64,000 bases of DNA from Musa acuminata AAA Group (lineage: Eukaryota > Streptophyta > Magnoliopsida > Zingiberales > Musaceae): positions 14,930,501-14,994,500 of the forward strand of contig NC_088327.1 in the NCBI RefSeq assembly GCF_036884655.1, written 5' to 3'. Positions 24,801 to 36,528 of this stretch are shown in pieces. Under the pieces are notes generated by a model. That model saw only the letters and a list, made by a program, of their open reading frames with translations. It was not told the origin of the DNA and made no database searches. The position numbers were made by a program, and so were the translations under genes. Within the stretch, counting starts at the first letter, position 1; every line of letters starts with the position of its first letter.

Positions 24801-27800
24801 TGAACGACAATTTCTTGATCTTGTGCTTGCAGGCTCGCTTTTATGAAGGAAAGGAACCGATACAGTTATTCTCTATCTTCCAGAGCTTCCTAGTTTTCAA
24901 GGTTTGACCCTTAACAAAAACCTCTTCATCTGAGAGTGTATTTCTGCTATTGAAGCTATCTTTTTGTGGTAGTTTTATTTCTACTATAAGAAACTCCGCC
25001 TGATCTTTTCCCGTGTAATATTACAGGGTGGGGTAAGTTCTGGGTATAAGAAGTTTGTCAAGGAAAACAGCACAACTGATGAAACATATTCAGAGGAAGG
25101 TGCTGCACTTTTCCGAATACAAGGTTCTGGACCAGAAAATATGCAAGCAATTCAAGTAGAACCGGTAGATCCACCATAGTCTCATTTTTTAATGCAACAA
25201 TGCTTCAATATACCACATATCTTAAACTTGGCATTTTTTAAAACCTTTTATTGCTATGCTTATACATTTATTTTTTTCTTAATCAGGTAGCTTCTTCTTT
25301 GAATTCATCCTACTGTTACATACTGCATAGTGGCAGTATTGTTTTCACATGGTCCGGAAGCCTAACCACCTCTGTGGATCAAGAACTAGTTGAGAGGCAG
25401 CTAGATCTGATTAAGGTATGACAAAATCTAGTTCATGTGGTAAATTAGTTTTGTAAAGCTTTTGCAATTGATTGTTTGTTCCATAAGCCATTAAGATAGG
25501 TAATGGCTGTACCAGTGGTTATCAATATACATATATTTGACATAACCACTTTGAACTCAAAGGAATCCAGAATCTGTCCTCATGATTTTGAAAATAACAA
25601 ATTGCCAACGGCATGATGTTTGAGTTCAATAGCTCATTGTATATTTTATAGAGTTATCTTTCTCCCTATAAACAGGAGATTCAATTTCTAAACACCTGAA
25701 AATTTTATCCATTGACCATAGACTTTGCTACCTGTTTTGTGTCTGAAAATAGGAACATCCGAGAGACTGAGATACTTTTCATTTTTAAATTATGGTGTGG
25801 AGCTTTGAGAAGCATTCTCTCACTTAAAGACTTTACTCTAAGAAGGAATGATAAAAGAAAAGAATTATTGAGATTTTAAAATCAAGGTGGAACCGGTGCC
25901 TATTTCATCACTATTTTTCATTTGTTCCCTAATTGATCCTCACTATTTAATAGTTGCTATATCCTTAATCTAAACTGAAGTGAAGACTGATCAATGTAAT
26001 GGTAGGATGTTTAGCACTGTAACTGAGCACCCAAACTTCTTGTTATGCATGCTTTCAAACACTTTCCCCTTACCCAGATCTTCTGCCTTAGTGTCTCTTC
26101 TTATCTGCAAGTTCTCATAGTGATCCTATTTCCATGAAACAAGGTCGAAATCCTAATTTAGCTGTATGACTTGTTCGCCTTGGGAACCTCTGGTTCTTGA
26201 ATCTCATTGAATTAGATCAAAATATATGACAGGCGATTAGTTGGTTATCTCTTCAACTGTTTTTAGATTTTACTAATCGATTTAACCCAAGTGTTTCATT
26301 ATGCATGATATGATGGTTTACTGATTGAGATTTTCTAGTACTCCTGATGTCACATTGGCTTATTGTTCACACTGTTTGGTTCCATCCAACTTCGTGAAGA
26401 CCTTGATATGTGTAGAGAGAAGGCTACAAAGTGCAAATTACTTATTTCCAACATAGTAAAGCATAACATAGCATGGTAAAGGTTTCCCACATTGATCATG
26501 TGTTCATAATAATGGCCCTGTCAGAATGTGTGACAGATCTAGTTTCATCTGACAACATGCTCACTCATTTCATGTTAGTAGTAACAGAATGTACTCGTAG
26601 TCTTGCTATAGCTAACAAAAAATTTGGCAGCTATTAGGTATTATTTTTCTCTTTAATCTAATTCTTGTTGTTGTATCTGATGTTCTGCTTTATGTAGTTG
26701 ATTCTTGGCGTGTTGTCCCTGAAGGTGTTTATTATTTAATCATTGAATAAGTTGAGGAAGTATGTCTTATTATTTAATGCAGTAACTAATGCTGTGAAAC
26801 ACCCGCATGAGTTACATATTATTTATTTCTTAATACTTGTTCTATTCTAACCTTCTGTGGCTGACCCTCTTGTCCATAATTGAGATTTTTTGTTTGGTGG
26901 ATTTTTTTCTTCGCCACCTATTTATTCTTTTTCAATTTGGACAGCCAAATGTGCAGCCTAAAACACAAAAAGAAGGAACGGAAACTGAACAGTTTTGGAG
27001 TTTACTAGGAGGAAAATCTGAACACCCCAGTCAGAAAATTGGGAAAGAGCCAGAACATGATCCTCACCTATTCTCATGTACTTTCTCAAAAGGTAGGAAG
27101 TTAGAGGTGCATGTTGTTCATCTATGTTCCTATTTTAGTCCTGTTTTCTATCATTTTATAGGTGTGCTAATGTTAGCTGTTCTATTTCATGGAACGAATA
27201 TATGCTGTATGCATATGGAAAAATGAAGGCAACCTAAAGGTATGTAGTCCATAATATCTTCTTGAGCGGATCCCTGTTTAACAGAAAGCGAAACTGTCAA
27301 ACATGTTTGTATTGTGGTTACAGGTGACAGAGATTTTCAACTTTACCCAAGATGACTTGATGACTGAGGATCTCTTCATTCTGGACTGTCACTCAGACAT
27401 ATATGTATGGGTAGGGCAGCAGTTGGACCCAAAAATCCGACTGCAAGCTTTAAGCATTGCAGAGGTATGGAATGCTTTTCTTTCTACCTTTGTCTTCTAT
27501 CTGCTGCAGCATAAAAATGTCACTTTTCAGAAAGTCCTTTGTTTTGTTTGTTTAAGTTCCTTTTTCTATTTCTAACAGAAATATATTGAACAAGATTTTC
27601 TTATGGAAAATCTCTCTCGAGAAACCCCATTGTATATCATTATGGAAGGAAGTGAGCCTCCATTCTTCACTCGCTTCTTCAACTGGGATTCAGCAAAATC
27701 ATCAGTAAGCATTTGCATATGGAGTTGAATGTCAACATTATGTAAAATGTTTATTTTATATGCAGTATATTTATTAAATATCTTCTTCTGTCTGCTATGA

Positions 27801-29896
27801 TTTTGTTTCTGGGGCAGTTGTAACTATGAGACCAATGTACTCTTAACTAGGGTCTGACTTATCTTTGGTTGCAGATGCATGGTAACTCATTTCAAAGGAA
27901 GCTAGCTATGGTGAAAAATGGAGTTCCTCCAACACCAGATGTAACCTCCTTACCTCAATAGCTACTGATATCTTAATTAGATCATAACAATATGTATAAC
28001 AGTCATTCAAAATGCACTAGACCTCTGTAAATTAAGAAGCGATTTTTCACAACATCTCTGCTATTTAAATTTCAGAATATCAGAATGCCAAGAGTTTCAG
28101 TATTTGTTTTATTTGTGACTTTCTTGATGCATGTTAGGGTTGCATAATTGACTTTTAGGTTATTCTTATCTGTTTTTTCTGTTATATACATCAATGTTAG
28201 TAGCATGACACACAATAAACTGATAGCCAATAAGTTATATAAACAGGTTTCTTTCGAATATGAGCTATAGATGGTGGTTTGGAAGAGATAAATATAGAGG
28301 TATGAAGAATTGAAAAACAAGAAAATAGTTAAGATGGCTTGTGGTCAAGCAATTGCACCTTTCCTTGATAATTCATCATCATTTTTATACAAAATCAAGA
28401 ATGCATCCCCTTTTTATGTGTTGACTAAAGCCTAAAAGCACTTTTTTTTAATGATTCCTATATTTTTCAAATATATGGTAGTCAGGTGATTATTTGAACT
28501 TTCCTTTCAAACTCTTAGAATAATATATTGATCAGCCTAACAAGATTCTAAAGGTTTTCTCTTTTCTGTCATGGTTGAGTCCCATTGTTTTACTTAAATC
28601 TCCTTTGGGTTTCTGATTAACCTTAGAGTCGCAAGGTAGCTTTGGACTCTAATTGGATCATAGTTACAGTAAACCTGATTTATCTGACATCTACCATGTC
28701 CATTGTAAAGCCTGTTTTTTTTAAGAGTTTACCAAATTATCTGTCTCAACAACCAAAGCTTCTATTTGCTTAGGTTGGTTCTTTCTCATTTAATGCCTAC
28801 AGAAGTAGTACAATCCTCACTGTATTGGATTTTGTAGCCAAATTTTTCATAAAAAAATCATGATAGGTCTGAGATTCTGGCTCTGAAAAGCTAAAAGCTA
28901 CATAAAATAATTATTTATCGTGTCTCAGTGACGATCGTTTTTTTTTTCTCCTCGCTACTGCACAACCTTTATATAAACCTTCCAATAATAACTAATAATT
29001 ATTCTTTTCTGTTAAGGATTTTGGTTTGTTAGAAATTTTAGTTAAGAACTCACATATTGATTACTTGCACTTACTATCAGAAGCCCAAGCGACGGACACC
29101 AACATCCTATGCTGGGAGGTCCAGCGTGCCAGACAAATCTCAGCGCTCAAGAAGCATGTCCTTCAGCCCTGAACGTGTTCGAGTTAGAGGAAGATCTCCT
29201 GCTTTTAATGCACTAGCTGCTAATTTTGAGAACCCAAATGCCAGGAATCTGTCAACTCCTCCTCCAGCAGTCAGAAAACCTTCTCCAAAACCTGTGATGC
29301 TTGATCCTTCAAAGGTGGCACCAAAATCAGGAGCAATTGCTGTCCTCTCTGCTTCTTTCGAACGCCCAAGGGAAATAATGATACCAAAGTCAATAATACC
29401 AAAATCATTAAAAGGTATGCCTGAACTATCTTCTAGAATATGAAGGTCTAGGTTATACATTGTACTTTAACATTGAAACTTTTCGTCTTTCGTTTGTCAA
29501 AGTGAGCCCCGAGAACAACAAACCAAAACCAGAGGTGAACGCCAAGGGAAGCATCGCTACATTGAACACCAGAATGGAAACCCTTACAATACAGGAAGAT
29601 GCAAAGGAGGGTGAAGCTGAAGATGAAGGGCTCCCCATTTTCCCCTATGAACGCCTGAAGACCACTTCCACTAATCCTGTTACAGATGTTGATATAACCA
29701 AGCGAGAGGTATACAAATTTTTCGGGTGGTTTCATAGTTGGGGAATTCAATTCAGTTCTAATATTTCTGGTCCTAATGGCAGACATACTTATCTTCTGCG
29801 GAGTTCAAGGAGAAGTTTGGCATGACAAAAGAATCTTTCTACAAGTTAGCCAAATGGAAGCAAAACAGACTCAAAATGGCACTTCAGTTGTTCTAA
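18819..29896 (+). CDS. VLN4: Villin (VLN4-like actin-binding protein)
   Basis: Complete gene of 22 coding exons: 18819-18874, 19685-19784, 20944-21012, 21124-21366, 21455-21632, 21711-21843, 21958-22120, 22478-22625, 22742-22842, 22934-23089, 24674-24742, 24833-24901, 25027-25164, 25287-25415, 26945-27092, 27229-27239, 27324-27464, 27579-27704, 27875-27940, 29081-29414, 29503-29708, 29783-29896. The phases close exactly to 965 codons plus stop. Six gelsolin-like repeats are recognisable: G1 from residue 20 ([10 protein letters not shown]), G2 with [13 protein letters not shown]4 from about 398 (VWHINGK), G5 from about 473 ([13 protein letters not shown]), G6 from about 638 ([16 protein letters not shown]). 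A Ser/Pro-rich linker (about 749-900) has [20 protein letters not shown]. The headpiece occupies the last 63 residues and ends [14 protein letters not shown]. Villins bundle and, with calcium, cap or sever actin filaments. The N-terminus (MAVSMKDVD) is VLN4-like rather than VLN2/3-like. Intron 4 is GC-AG, exon 16 is 11 nt, and intron 10 hosts a TRIM. Confidence 0.95.
23752..24166 (+). mobile_element. Complete TRIM (terminal-repeat retrotransposon in miniature), 415 bp
   Basis: Two LTRs of 167 bp each (23752-23918 and 24000-24166) begin TGTAACACCCCACTTAG and end GTGACA. The 81-bp interior starts with TGGTATCAAAGCC at 23921, a near match to the initiator-Met tRNA primer-binding site TGGTATCAGAGC, and has a purine-rich stretch before the second LTR. 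GATAT flanks both sides (23747-23751 and 24167-24171). The LTRs differ at about 18 positions by eye (about 11%), so insertion is old. There is no coding capacity; movement would need enzymes from elsewhere. It lies sense in the villin intron between exons 22934-23089 and 24674-24742. Confidence 0.93.
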
Positions 29897-31752
29897 GACT
29901 TCCAAATTCTGAGGTCCTCTTCTGGCCCTGGATCAGAGACAGCATTGATGGACAGGGTGCTTGGATGTCTTCCTACCCTCGTTTCAGATTGTGACTGGTC
30001 CTACCCAACCTAGTTCTCATTTAGGGCTCCCCTACTTAGGAATGCAAGGGGGACAGCATCAGTGCTTTTTTAGCTGCTTCTGGTCCCAAATAGTTCATGT
30101 TGTTATTGACAGAGTCTTACAAATTTTCCCTTCTTTCCATGTTTGAGCATTATTCCACTGTCTCTCCCTTCTCTCAGGTATTCTTTTCATCGTCCCAGGT
30201 TGGTTTGTGAGCTTGCAATTTTTTCTTTCTTTCTTTTCATTTACCGATTGTTTCCAAAGGTGAATACAGTTAAAGGTTGTATTAATACTGCACAACGAGA
30301 CAGCGATGTGTGTACAGCTGAGTGTAAGAAGATGACAACATAAATTATGTTGGGAAACCAGTTTGCACCTTCGTTTGTTGTCTTCACCAAATCTGTTTGT
30401 TCCATGTTAGCAACCCCTTCTTCTCATGATTTATTGTCTCATCGCATGAAGATACAGTTTCTGTTTTGTTGAAACATATTGCTTTCATGATGTAGAGCAC
30501 AAGAATGACAAAGAGTTGTGGCTCTTCCACGCCCTTCATCCAGTTTAAATCATATGGTATGCAGTTTCTTCTTTTAGAATTAATATTTCTCTTAGATGTT
30601 TTATTTTTTAAAATAAAATTCCTAAAATTTATTATTATTATTTTTTATTTTGTGTCTGTTATTTTTTTATTGATTTATATATTTTAATTAAAATTTTCAG
30701 TTATGATTGATTACACATAAATCGTTTGGATTATTATTGTTGTTCTTGACGGGCTATAACTAGTTTTAGATGACTGAAAAGTTTTCTTCTGCTTGCATCA
30801 ACCTCACGAGGAACCATAAGCCTGCATGCATAAAGAGGAGAAATCATTCCTTAGGACAAGCTTCGATAATGATGATTCCGAGTATAAAGTTCTAAATCTT
30901 AAGCTTTTATTTTTATTAATCGAATCACATTTAATTTTTATAATTGAGCCTTTTATCCCAACCATTTATGTTGTCATTGGGAATCAGAACGTAATGAATT
31001 CGGTCTTAATTGTTAGGCACGGTTAGACGAATCCACGTATGACTTCTCCTAAAATTTGTCTCACGACGCCTGTTCCAAGTTGGAAAGAAAACTACTGTGC
31101 TTTGACCCGGTCAAACCCCATATTAGAATGTGGCGCTACGTTGACTCCCTATAATTACCCCTCTTTGTCACGATGCCGTCGACGGTCCTCCTCCCTTGTG
31201 CCATTAGAAATGGCGTGAGCTCAAGAGACACCTTCGGCCTCGAAGCTGCCTTCTCCCGTCCATCGCAGGTTCCCTGAGAACAACGATGGCTAGGTAATTC
31301 CCGTCACAAGGTAACTCGCCTTTGCAGCCATTCCTCGATACGTTATATATCTGCATTCCCTTCGATCATAATGGTCCACATGGAATGACTTCCTCTCTCT
31401 CTCTCTCTCTTATGACCCACGTTTCTTTATCTACATCAGATGAAGAAGAAGCATCTCCATTCTTCTTTCTATTGTATTCAAATTCAAATCTATTTGTTTA
31501 TTGTTTTTTTTTGTCATTTAATCTACAAAAAAAATTATATTATAATTCTTGAGAGCATCTTTGATGCACAAAAGGAATAATATTACTTTCACAGCCAACG
31601 TTGTTGAGTCACAGAATTTTTCCGGCTTGCATCGACCAATAATAATGCCGCTATTGGCCGATGGGAATGAAGCGCGATCGTCTTCTTCCTTCTTATCACG
31701 TAATTTTCTTCTCTGAATGCCACAAAGCAGAGAGCAGCAGCTCACGGCCACC
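29897..31752. other. Intergenic region after villin
   Basis: Starts with the villin 3' UTR (probably a few hundred bases), followed by AT-rich sequence and a GC-richer segment from about 31020 that may be promoter for the calmodulin-binding gene. A CT microsatellite lies near 31389-31410. No other gene was recognised. Confidence 0.45.
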
Positions 31753-32703
31753 ATGGATAAGGAAGGCGTCGACCAGAAAGAGAAAAGCAACTCGGCTCCG
31801 TCAACTCCACGCCGGCTCGATCCTCCAAATGGCAGACGAACCATAGTCGACTCCCCTTACAGGCACATCCCCAGGCCACCTGAGAAGTCTCTCCCACACT
31901 ATCTCAAACCAACGATATGCTCCACCCATTCCTCCAAGAACCAGCACCAGCCTTGTCATGCTTCCCCGCCATTCGCCGCCGCCAATGGTAAACGCCTTCC
32001 GCATAAGCTGATGATCCCCAGAGCTTCTCCGACGCCATGCCCACCTCAATTAAGCCCCACTTCCTCCAAGCACAGAGCAACACGGGCCCCTTCACTGTCA
32101 CCTGTACACAAACTAGCCGTACGCAATGAAGCGAACTCGGAGAAGGCATCACCGAGTCCTCCTCTCAGAAAGACGAGAAGTCTCCCGTTGAAGAGGGACG
32201 CACAGCCTCATGCCAAGGTCGCGGAAGCTGAGGCGACTCGGTCGACTTCACCAAAGAGCAGAGACAAAGAAGGTAAACACCCCAAGAGCTCCGAGAAGAG
32301 TGCTGTCGTCGCAGCAGGCAAGCAGAGAGCACGAGCGAAGTCGATGTCCATGACCTCCATCGACATGGCGGAAGGTACAAGAAAGCCAAGCGTCCGACGA
32401 TCTGGAAAGTTGGTGGCTGGACACGAACGCAAGGAGCAGGCGGCGGCGGGTGAGAGGCTGAGGTCCAAAGGGAAGGCGGCGGTGAGGGAAGAGGAGGGCA
32501 AGGAGGTGAAGGGGAGAAAGGGGTCGCCGCCCGCCTCCATCGCCGTCACTGACGAGGTTGCTGCTGCGGCGGCGGCGGCGGCGAGGAGGAACAAGGTCAA
32601 AGCGCTGGTGGGGGCGTTCGAGACCGTCATCTCGTTGCACGAGGATGTGGGGGCGGATGGTCAAGGAGGTCAACGCGGGGAGGGGGAGGAGTCAAAGAGG
32701 TGA
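31753..32703 (+). CDS. Plant calmodulin-binding-domain protein (single exon)
   Basis: An uninterrupted frame of 316 residues ends at TGA 32701-32703. The ATG at 31753 sits in GCCACCATGG, a near-ideal start context, and is preferred over an in-frame ATG 12 codons upstream. The protein is basic and rich in Ser, Pro, Lys and Ala, mostly disordered, with SPYRHIPRPPEKSLPHYLK near the N-terminus. The C-terminal RNKVKALVGAFETVISL (about residues 279-297) is the signature of the plant-specific calmodulin-binding domain (Pfam CaM_binding family). Such proteins are thought to bind calcium-loaded calmodulin; their targets are poorly known. It is short for the family, and a run of Ala codons (GCN repeats near 32560) precedes the motif. 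Long antisense frames over it reflect its GC-rich third positions. Confidence 0.85.
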   Translation: MDKEGVDQKEKSNSAPSTPRRLDPPNGRRTIVDSPYRHIPRPPEKSLPHYLKPTICSTHSSKNQHQPCHASPPFAAANGKRLPHKLMIPRASPTPCPPQLSPTSSKHRATRAPSLSPVHKLAVRNEANSEKASPSPPLRKTRSLPLKRDAQPHAKVAEAEATRSTSPKSRDKEGKHPKSSEKSAVVAAGKQRARAKSMSMTSIDMAEGTRKPSVRRSGKLVAGHERKEQAAAGERLRSKGKAAVREEEGKEVKGRKGSPPASIAVTDEVAAAAAAAARRNKVKALVGAFETVISLHEDVGADGQGGQRGEGEESKR

Positions 32704-33429
32704 TCCGGATTGAACGACCCGCAGGAGGAAGGCGTTGACCGAGTCAACCTACGTGGACGAAGAACAGTGTGCTCGAGCGACTTGGCGACCAGTTTTCTTA
32801 TTCTCATGAGGAGTTATATCTGATGCTGCTGCTGTTAATGTCTGTCTCTCATGAGATCCATATTTTTCTCTCCGTAAGTGTAATATATTACCTTGTTCTG
32901 TTTAATCAAGTGGTTTCTCTCATGATTTCCATTGTGCTATACTACTAATATAATTGTATTAATCTCAATCTTATTTTCGATATTTACAGTCAAATGATTA
33001 ATGTTAATGGTATAATTTATGATTCATATTCTTCAGATAAGAATATGAAATTACCTCATCCTATCATCATCCAGAATTAGGAAGCAAAGAAATCCTGAGA
33101 ATGTAATCTCGATCAACATTAATATCCTTCACGTCTTTTCCTTAACACCAAAGAAAAGAAGAGAAAACAAAAAGAAAAGAAAAAAGACTTTCTAGACGAA
33201 CTTAGTGCGGCTAAAAGTTCATTTATGGGAATCATTCGTGCTCATGCTTTTGCTGATTCCTTCTCCAATCCAATCCAAAACCACGGCCACTTGCCATACA
33301 AAACAGCTTATGGCGGTAATGGAAGAGTGAGAGGAGATGGAAGAAGCAAACTTTCCTCTTCCAAAGAGTTGAAAGAATAGAGTCACAAACGCCATCATCA
33401 TTCCATCTCTCTCTCTCTCTCTCTCTCTC
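32704..33429. other. Intergenic, ends in a CT microsatellite
   Basis: Contains the 3' flank of the calmodulin-binding gene and AT-rich sequence. A (CT)n tract runs about 33408-33429 directly before the ATG of the next open frame. Nothing else was recognised. Confidence 0.4.
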
Positions 33430-33714
33430 ATGATGACGTCAACCTCGAGGAACGCATGCGACACTTGCCTTCATGACCTCACGAAGAGAAGCATCTTCCA
33501 TTTCGGTCCACGCGTTGAGGACCTGCATGCACCTTTTCCTCCTCCCGTGGTTTCACTCGAGCCATCGTCAGTGGAGGCATCGACGTCAAAGGAACGGTGC
33601 TGCTCGTCGTCAAAGAGTGCCATGAGGCGCAGGAAACAGCTTTTGCGCGCACTGAACATGGACTGCCCGTTATTGCTTGGCGTGGTGGAACTCTGGGGAC
33701 CATCTCATGCTTGA
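33430..33714 (+). CDS. Hypothetical small protein (uncertain)
   Basis: A 94-codon frame starts at ATG immediately after a (CT)n tract, a common plant 5' UTR setting, and ends at TGA. The product is rich in Ser, Cys and Arg (KERCCSSSKSAMRRRKQLLR) and matches no family I know. An acidic frame (DEEEEEAEEAESESS) follows at 33730-33790 in another phase, so the true gene could be spliced or frame-shifted, or there may be no gene at all. Confidence 0.25.
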   Translation: MMTSTSRNACDTCLHDLTKRSIFHFGPRVEDLHAPFPPPVVSLEPSSVEASTSKERCCSSSKSAMRRRKQLLRALNMDCPLLLGVVELWGPSHA

Positions 33715-35124
33715 CGCGGAAGGAATCCCATGCAGTCCAACTGACGAGGAAGAAGAAGAAGCAGAAGAAGCAGAGTCTGAGTCATCCATTTGCATCAGAC
33801 TGCAATGTGTTTGCTGGAACGACCGACTCTCCCTCCCCGTCTTGCAGTCCTCCTCCAGAGTAGTCACCCATTACTTCAGCTTCAATCTTTCTCATCCTGT
33901 GACGTGGGCTTCTTCAGCACCAACTCATGCATGTATACGTCCCAAATAATTCTTTTAGGTCTCTCATCTTTATCTTTATCCCAAGTATTCATGGAGTACA
34001 TGTTGTGTTTGCCTACCAAACGCAGCAGAAAGGGTCTTTCGATGCACCACTGTTCCGCACTGAGACTCCACTTTGATACCCCGATAACCGGAGCCAGACA
34101 CGTCCAAAGCCACGTCAGCAACTATCAGCCATGTCATCCCTCACTATAATAATTTCCTCGATTATTCTAACCATCTAGATTAAAAAAATATAAAATTCAT
34201 AAAAACACTCGGTTATCAATATAAAGAACTTTAAAATTTAATGATCGATTGACTTAAGCATCGAACGAGCAACGTCGAATATTTTTTATATTACTTAGAT
34301 CAAAACATATAAGGACGATGGTAAGATCTTAAGCTAGTTAGACTCAACTCTTTCGTCTCGAGTACGATGACGACGATAAAAAATTAATGATATTAACATG
34401 AATAATCGAGATAAAAGTACAGATGGAAAAAAGAAAAAATACATCTCGAATGAGAGAGTAATAAAATAAGGATGTGTGCTATGGAATATCGACACTGTGT
34501 AGATTCTCCAACATAGTGGAATGACATGCATCATTAGTAATAAGATAACGTATCCTCCTCGATCGAAATGATCACCGCGCCAATCCATTTCTTGGTCTCA
34601 ACACGTGCGTCAGGTGACTGAGATCGCACCAATGGAAGTCGTCGAATCGGACGGCTGTGCGGACACATCCGGTCGAATGTCGGTGCACATATGTCAACGC
34701 GTGCTGCGGATTACGGCGAAAGAGCTTCGTCCCCGGCGACTCCTCATTGGGTGTGCCGTCCCCCTCGGATCTTCCGGGATGTTCTCTACGGCGATTCCTC
34801 GGCGACAGGCAACCCAACACGTATTAAGGGTGACACAAAGATTACGTCAGATCGAGAGATAAACATAGCCATTAGAATATTAGATGGTAAGCTTCAACGA
34901 TGAGTGATTATTACTATTATTATTAGTTTATCCAAATAATATATGTATATATATGTGATGAACTCAACTTTATTAAATGGGAATCTAAAATCTTATGTTT
35001 CAATCTTTAAAACTTGAACAATCTTAGTTGAAATATTTTCAGAGCTATAGTGAGGTTTTATTATACTCAATTCTCATCTTCATCTTTCTTCCCTTTTTAT
35101 AAAAAATAAGATGTATAAATAAAT

Positions 35125-35163
<39 letters not shown>

Positions 35164-35772
35164 ATGCATTAACATTTTTATTTGACTAATTTGATTTTAT
35201 AGAAAGATTTAAAGAACAAATCTTGTCTTCATTATTTGTTAAAAATATACATATACATGCATTAAGATTTTTGTTTGACATGCTTAATTAATCACAGAGG
35301 ATTGTGATGAGATTTTTGGCCTGCCTGCTTTAATTAGAATGATTTCTTCATTTAGGTATATGGTGGGATGATTCGATTAGAGTCTCATTCCAATTGGCTC
35401 CTCGGGAGCTTTAATGCGTTGCTTGCCAACCCCACTCGCCCCAAAGCCCCCATCCGATGAATCGGCGAGGTGGCCGATGTGACCGCTTCACTCCTCAACG
35501 GTCCACCTAAAAATGGGGTCGCGTGGCGGTCTCTGACGTGAGAAGGTGACGTGGGCGGAGGTGTGCCGCTTACAGCCGCGTGGCGGTTGCCGCACCCCCG
35601 CGCTCGAAGCCAAAAGCCCGGTGGGGACCGGGAAACCGGACGCCGTTTCCTCTAAGGTGCGGTCATTACCTTTTGACCAACCCGTCTCCATGAGGCGTAT
35701 AATAATTATACGTACACAGGAAATACCGCCCTTTAAATGGAGAGGGACAGAGAGAGAGAGAGAGAAAGCACT
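33715..35772. other. Intergenic region with mixed AT-rich and GC-rich stretches
   Basis: 34560-34860 is GC-rich with a CACGTG at 34602-34607; 34900-35300 is AT-rich with a microsatellite; 35400-35770 is GC-rich and looks like the promoter and GA-rich leader of the next gene. Open frames at 34572-34903 on both strands show no family likeness. Confidence 0.4.
35128..35166 (+). repeat. (TA)n(TG)n microsatellite
   Basis: About 27 nt of alternating TA pass directly into a TGTGTGTG tract. Compound dinucleotide repeats of this type vary in length between individuals. Confidence 0.9.
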
Positions 35773-36528
35773 ATGGTTTACTGTTGGGGGAAAGCAGAGG
35801 AGGAGGAGGAGGAGGAGGAGCGGCAGAAGGTGATGATGCCGTGGTGGGACAAGAAGGTGGTTCTCCCGGTGAAGCGCGCCTGGGTCGCCATCGCCGCCCG
35901 GGTCAAAGCCTGCAAGCACGGTAAGCTCACCCTCATACGGATAGCGCTCTCTCGTTGCTTTACTGAACTATGTATCGTATGGACTCCCCAATTCATCGTC
36001 TTCCAACCGTGGATTTGATGCTGTGTTGTTTGCTCGCTAACTTGCAGGCCGTGGCGGCATCGGAGTGTCCGCCAAGGTTCAGGCCGTGGGCAGAGCAGGT
36101 TGTGCGCCCTTGTGGGAATCTTGATTCCTGACTTTGTGATCATTACGAGATTTTGGAGACGGCAACCCATCGATCGATCGATCGATGGGTCTCAGCATAA
36201 TCGTCTCTTATGTTATTTGTTGGACACAGGCGATGGGATTCTGAAGCTTCACGACGACGTTCAAACGTGCGGGTACGAAGATGTGCAGGTGATGTGGGAA
36301 ATGGTGAGGAGATCAAAGACGGAGGGGTCCAACCCATCCGAGCAGCGGAAGCGACGGCTTGGAGGCCATCAGCCTGCGCCTCCCGACGAACGTCCTCCTG
36401 TGACTCGGCGGAGTTGCTTCAACATCACCACCGCCAATGAAGTGGTGGAAGAGGAGGTAGGAGGATTCGAACAGAGAGCTGCAGTAGCAGCTGTTCCCCC
36501 TTCATCATCTTCTTCTTCTTGTGCATGA
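35773..36528 (+). CDS. Small conserved plant protein of unknown function
   Basis: Three exons, 35773-35920, 36048-36098 and 36230-36528 (TGA), join in frame to 165 residues. All introns are GT-AG and phase 1. Skipping the 51-nt middle exon also keeps the frame. The start chosen (MVYCWGKAEE) follows a GA-rich leader; an in-frame ATG 12 codons upstream lies in that repeat and is less likely. Visible motifs are an acidic Glu run, then PWWDKKVVLPVKRAWVAIAA (amphipathic, basic) and, in exon 3, LHDDVQTCGYEDVQVMWEM. I recall the last two as conserved in a family of small plant proteins without known function. The C-terminal half is variable and Ser/Val-rich. Confidence 0.75.
36165..36190. repeat. 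26-bp perfect palindrome built from ATCG units
   Basis: ACCC and GGGT ends enclose four and a half tandem ATCG units, making a perfect inverted repeat with no spacer. It lies within the second intron of the small conserved gene, where it could fold as a cruciform or RNA hairpin. Confidence 0.9.

Noticed and set aside
32165..32673. Several long minus-strand frames opposite the calmodulin-binding gene
   Set aside because: They mirror the GC-rich codons of the plus-strand gene, which has a start context and a known C-terminal motif; none resembles a protein family.
34572..34903. Candidate small gene on either strand
   Set aside because: Both strands are open and neither product has a recognisable motif; more likely GC-rich intergenic DNA.
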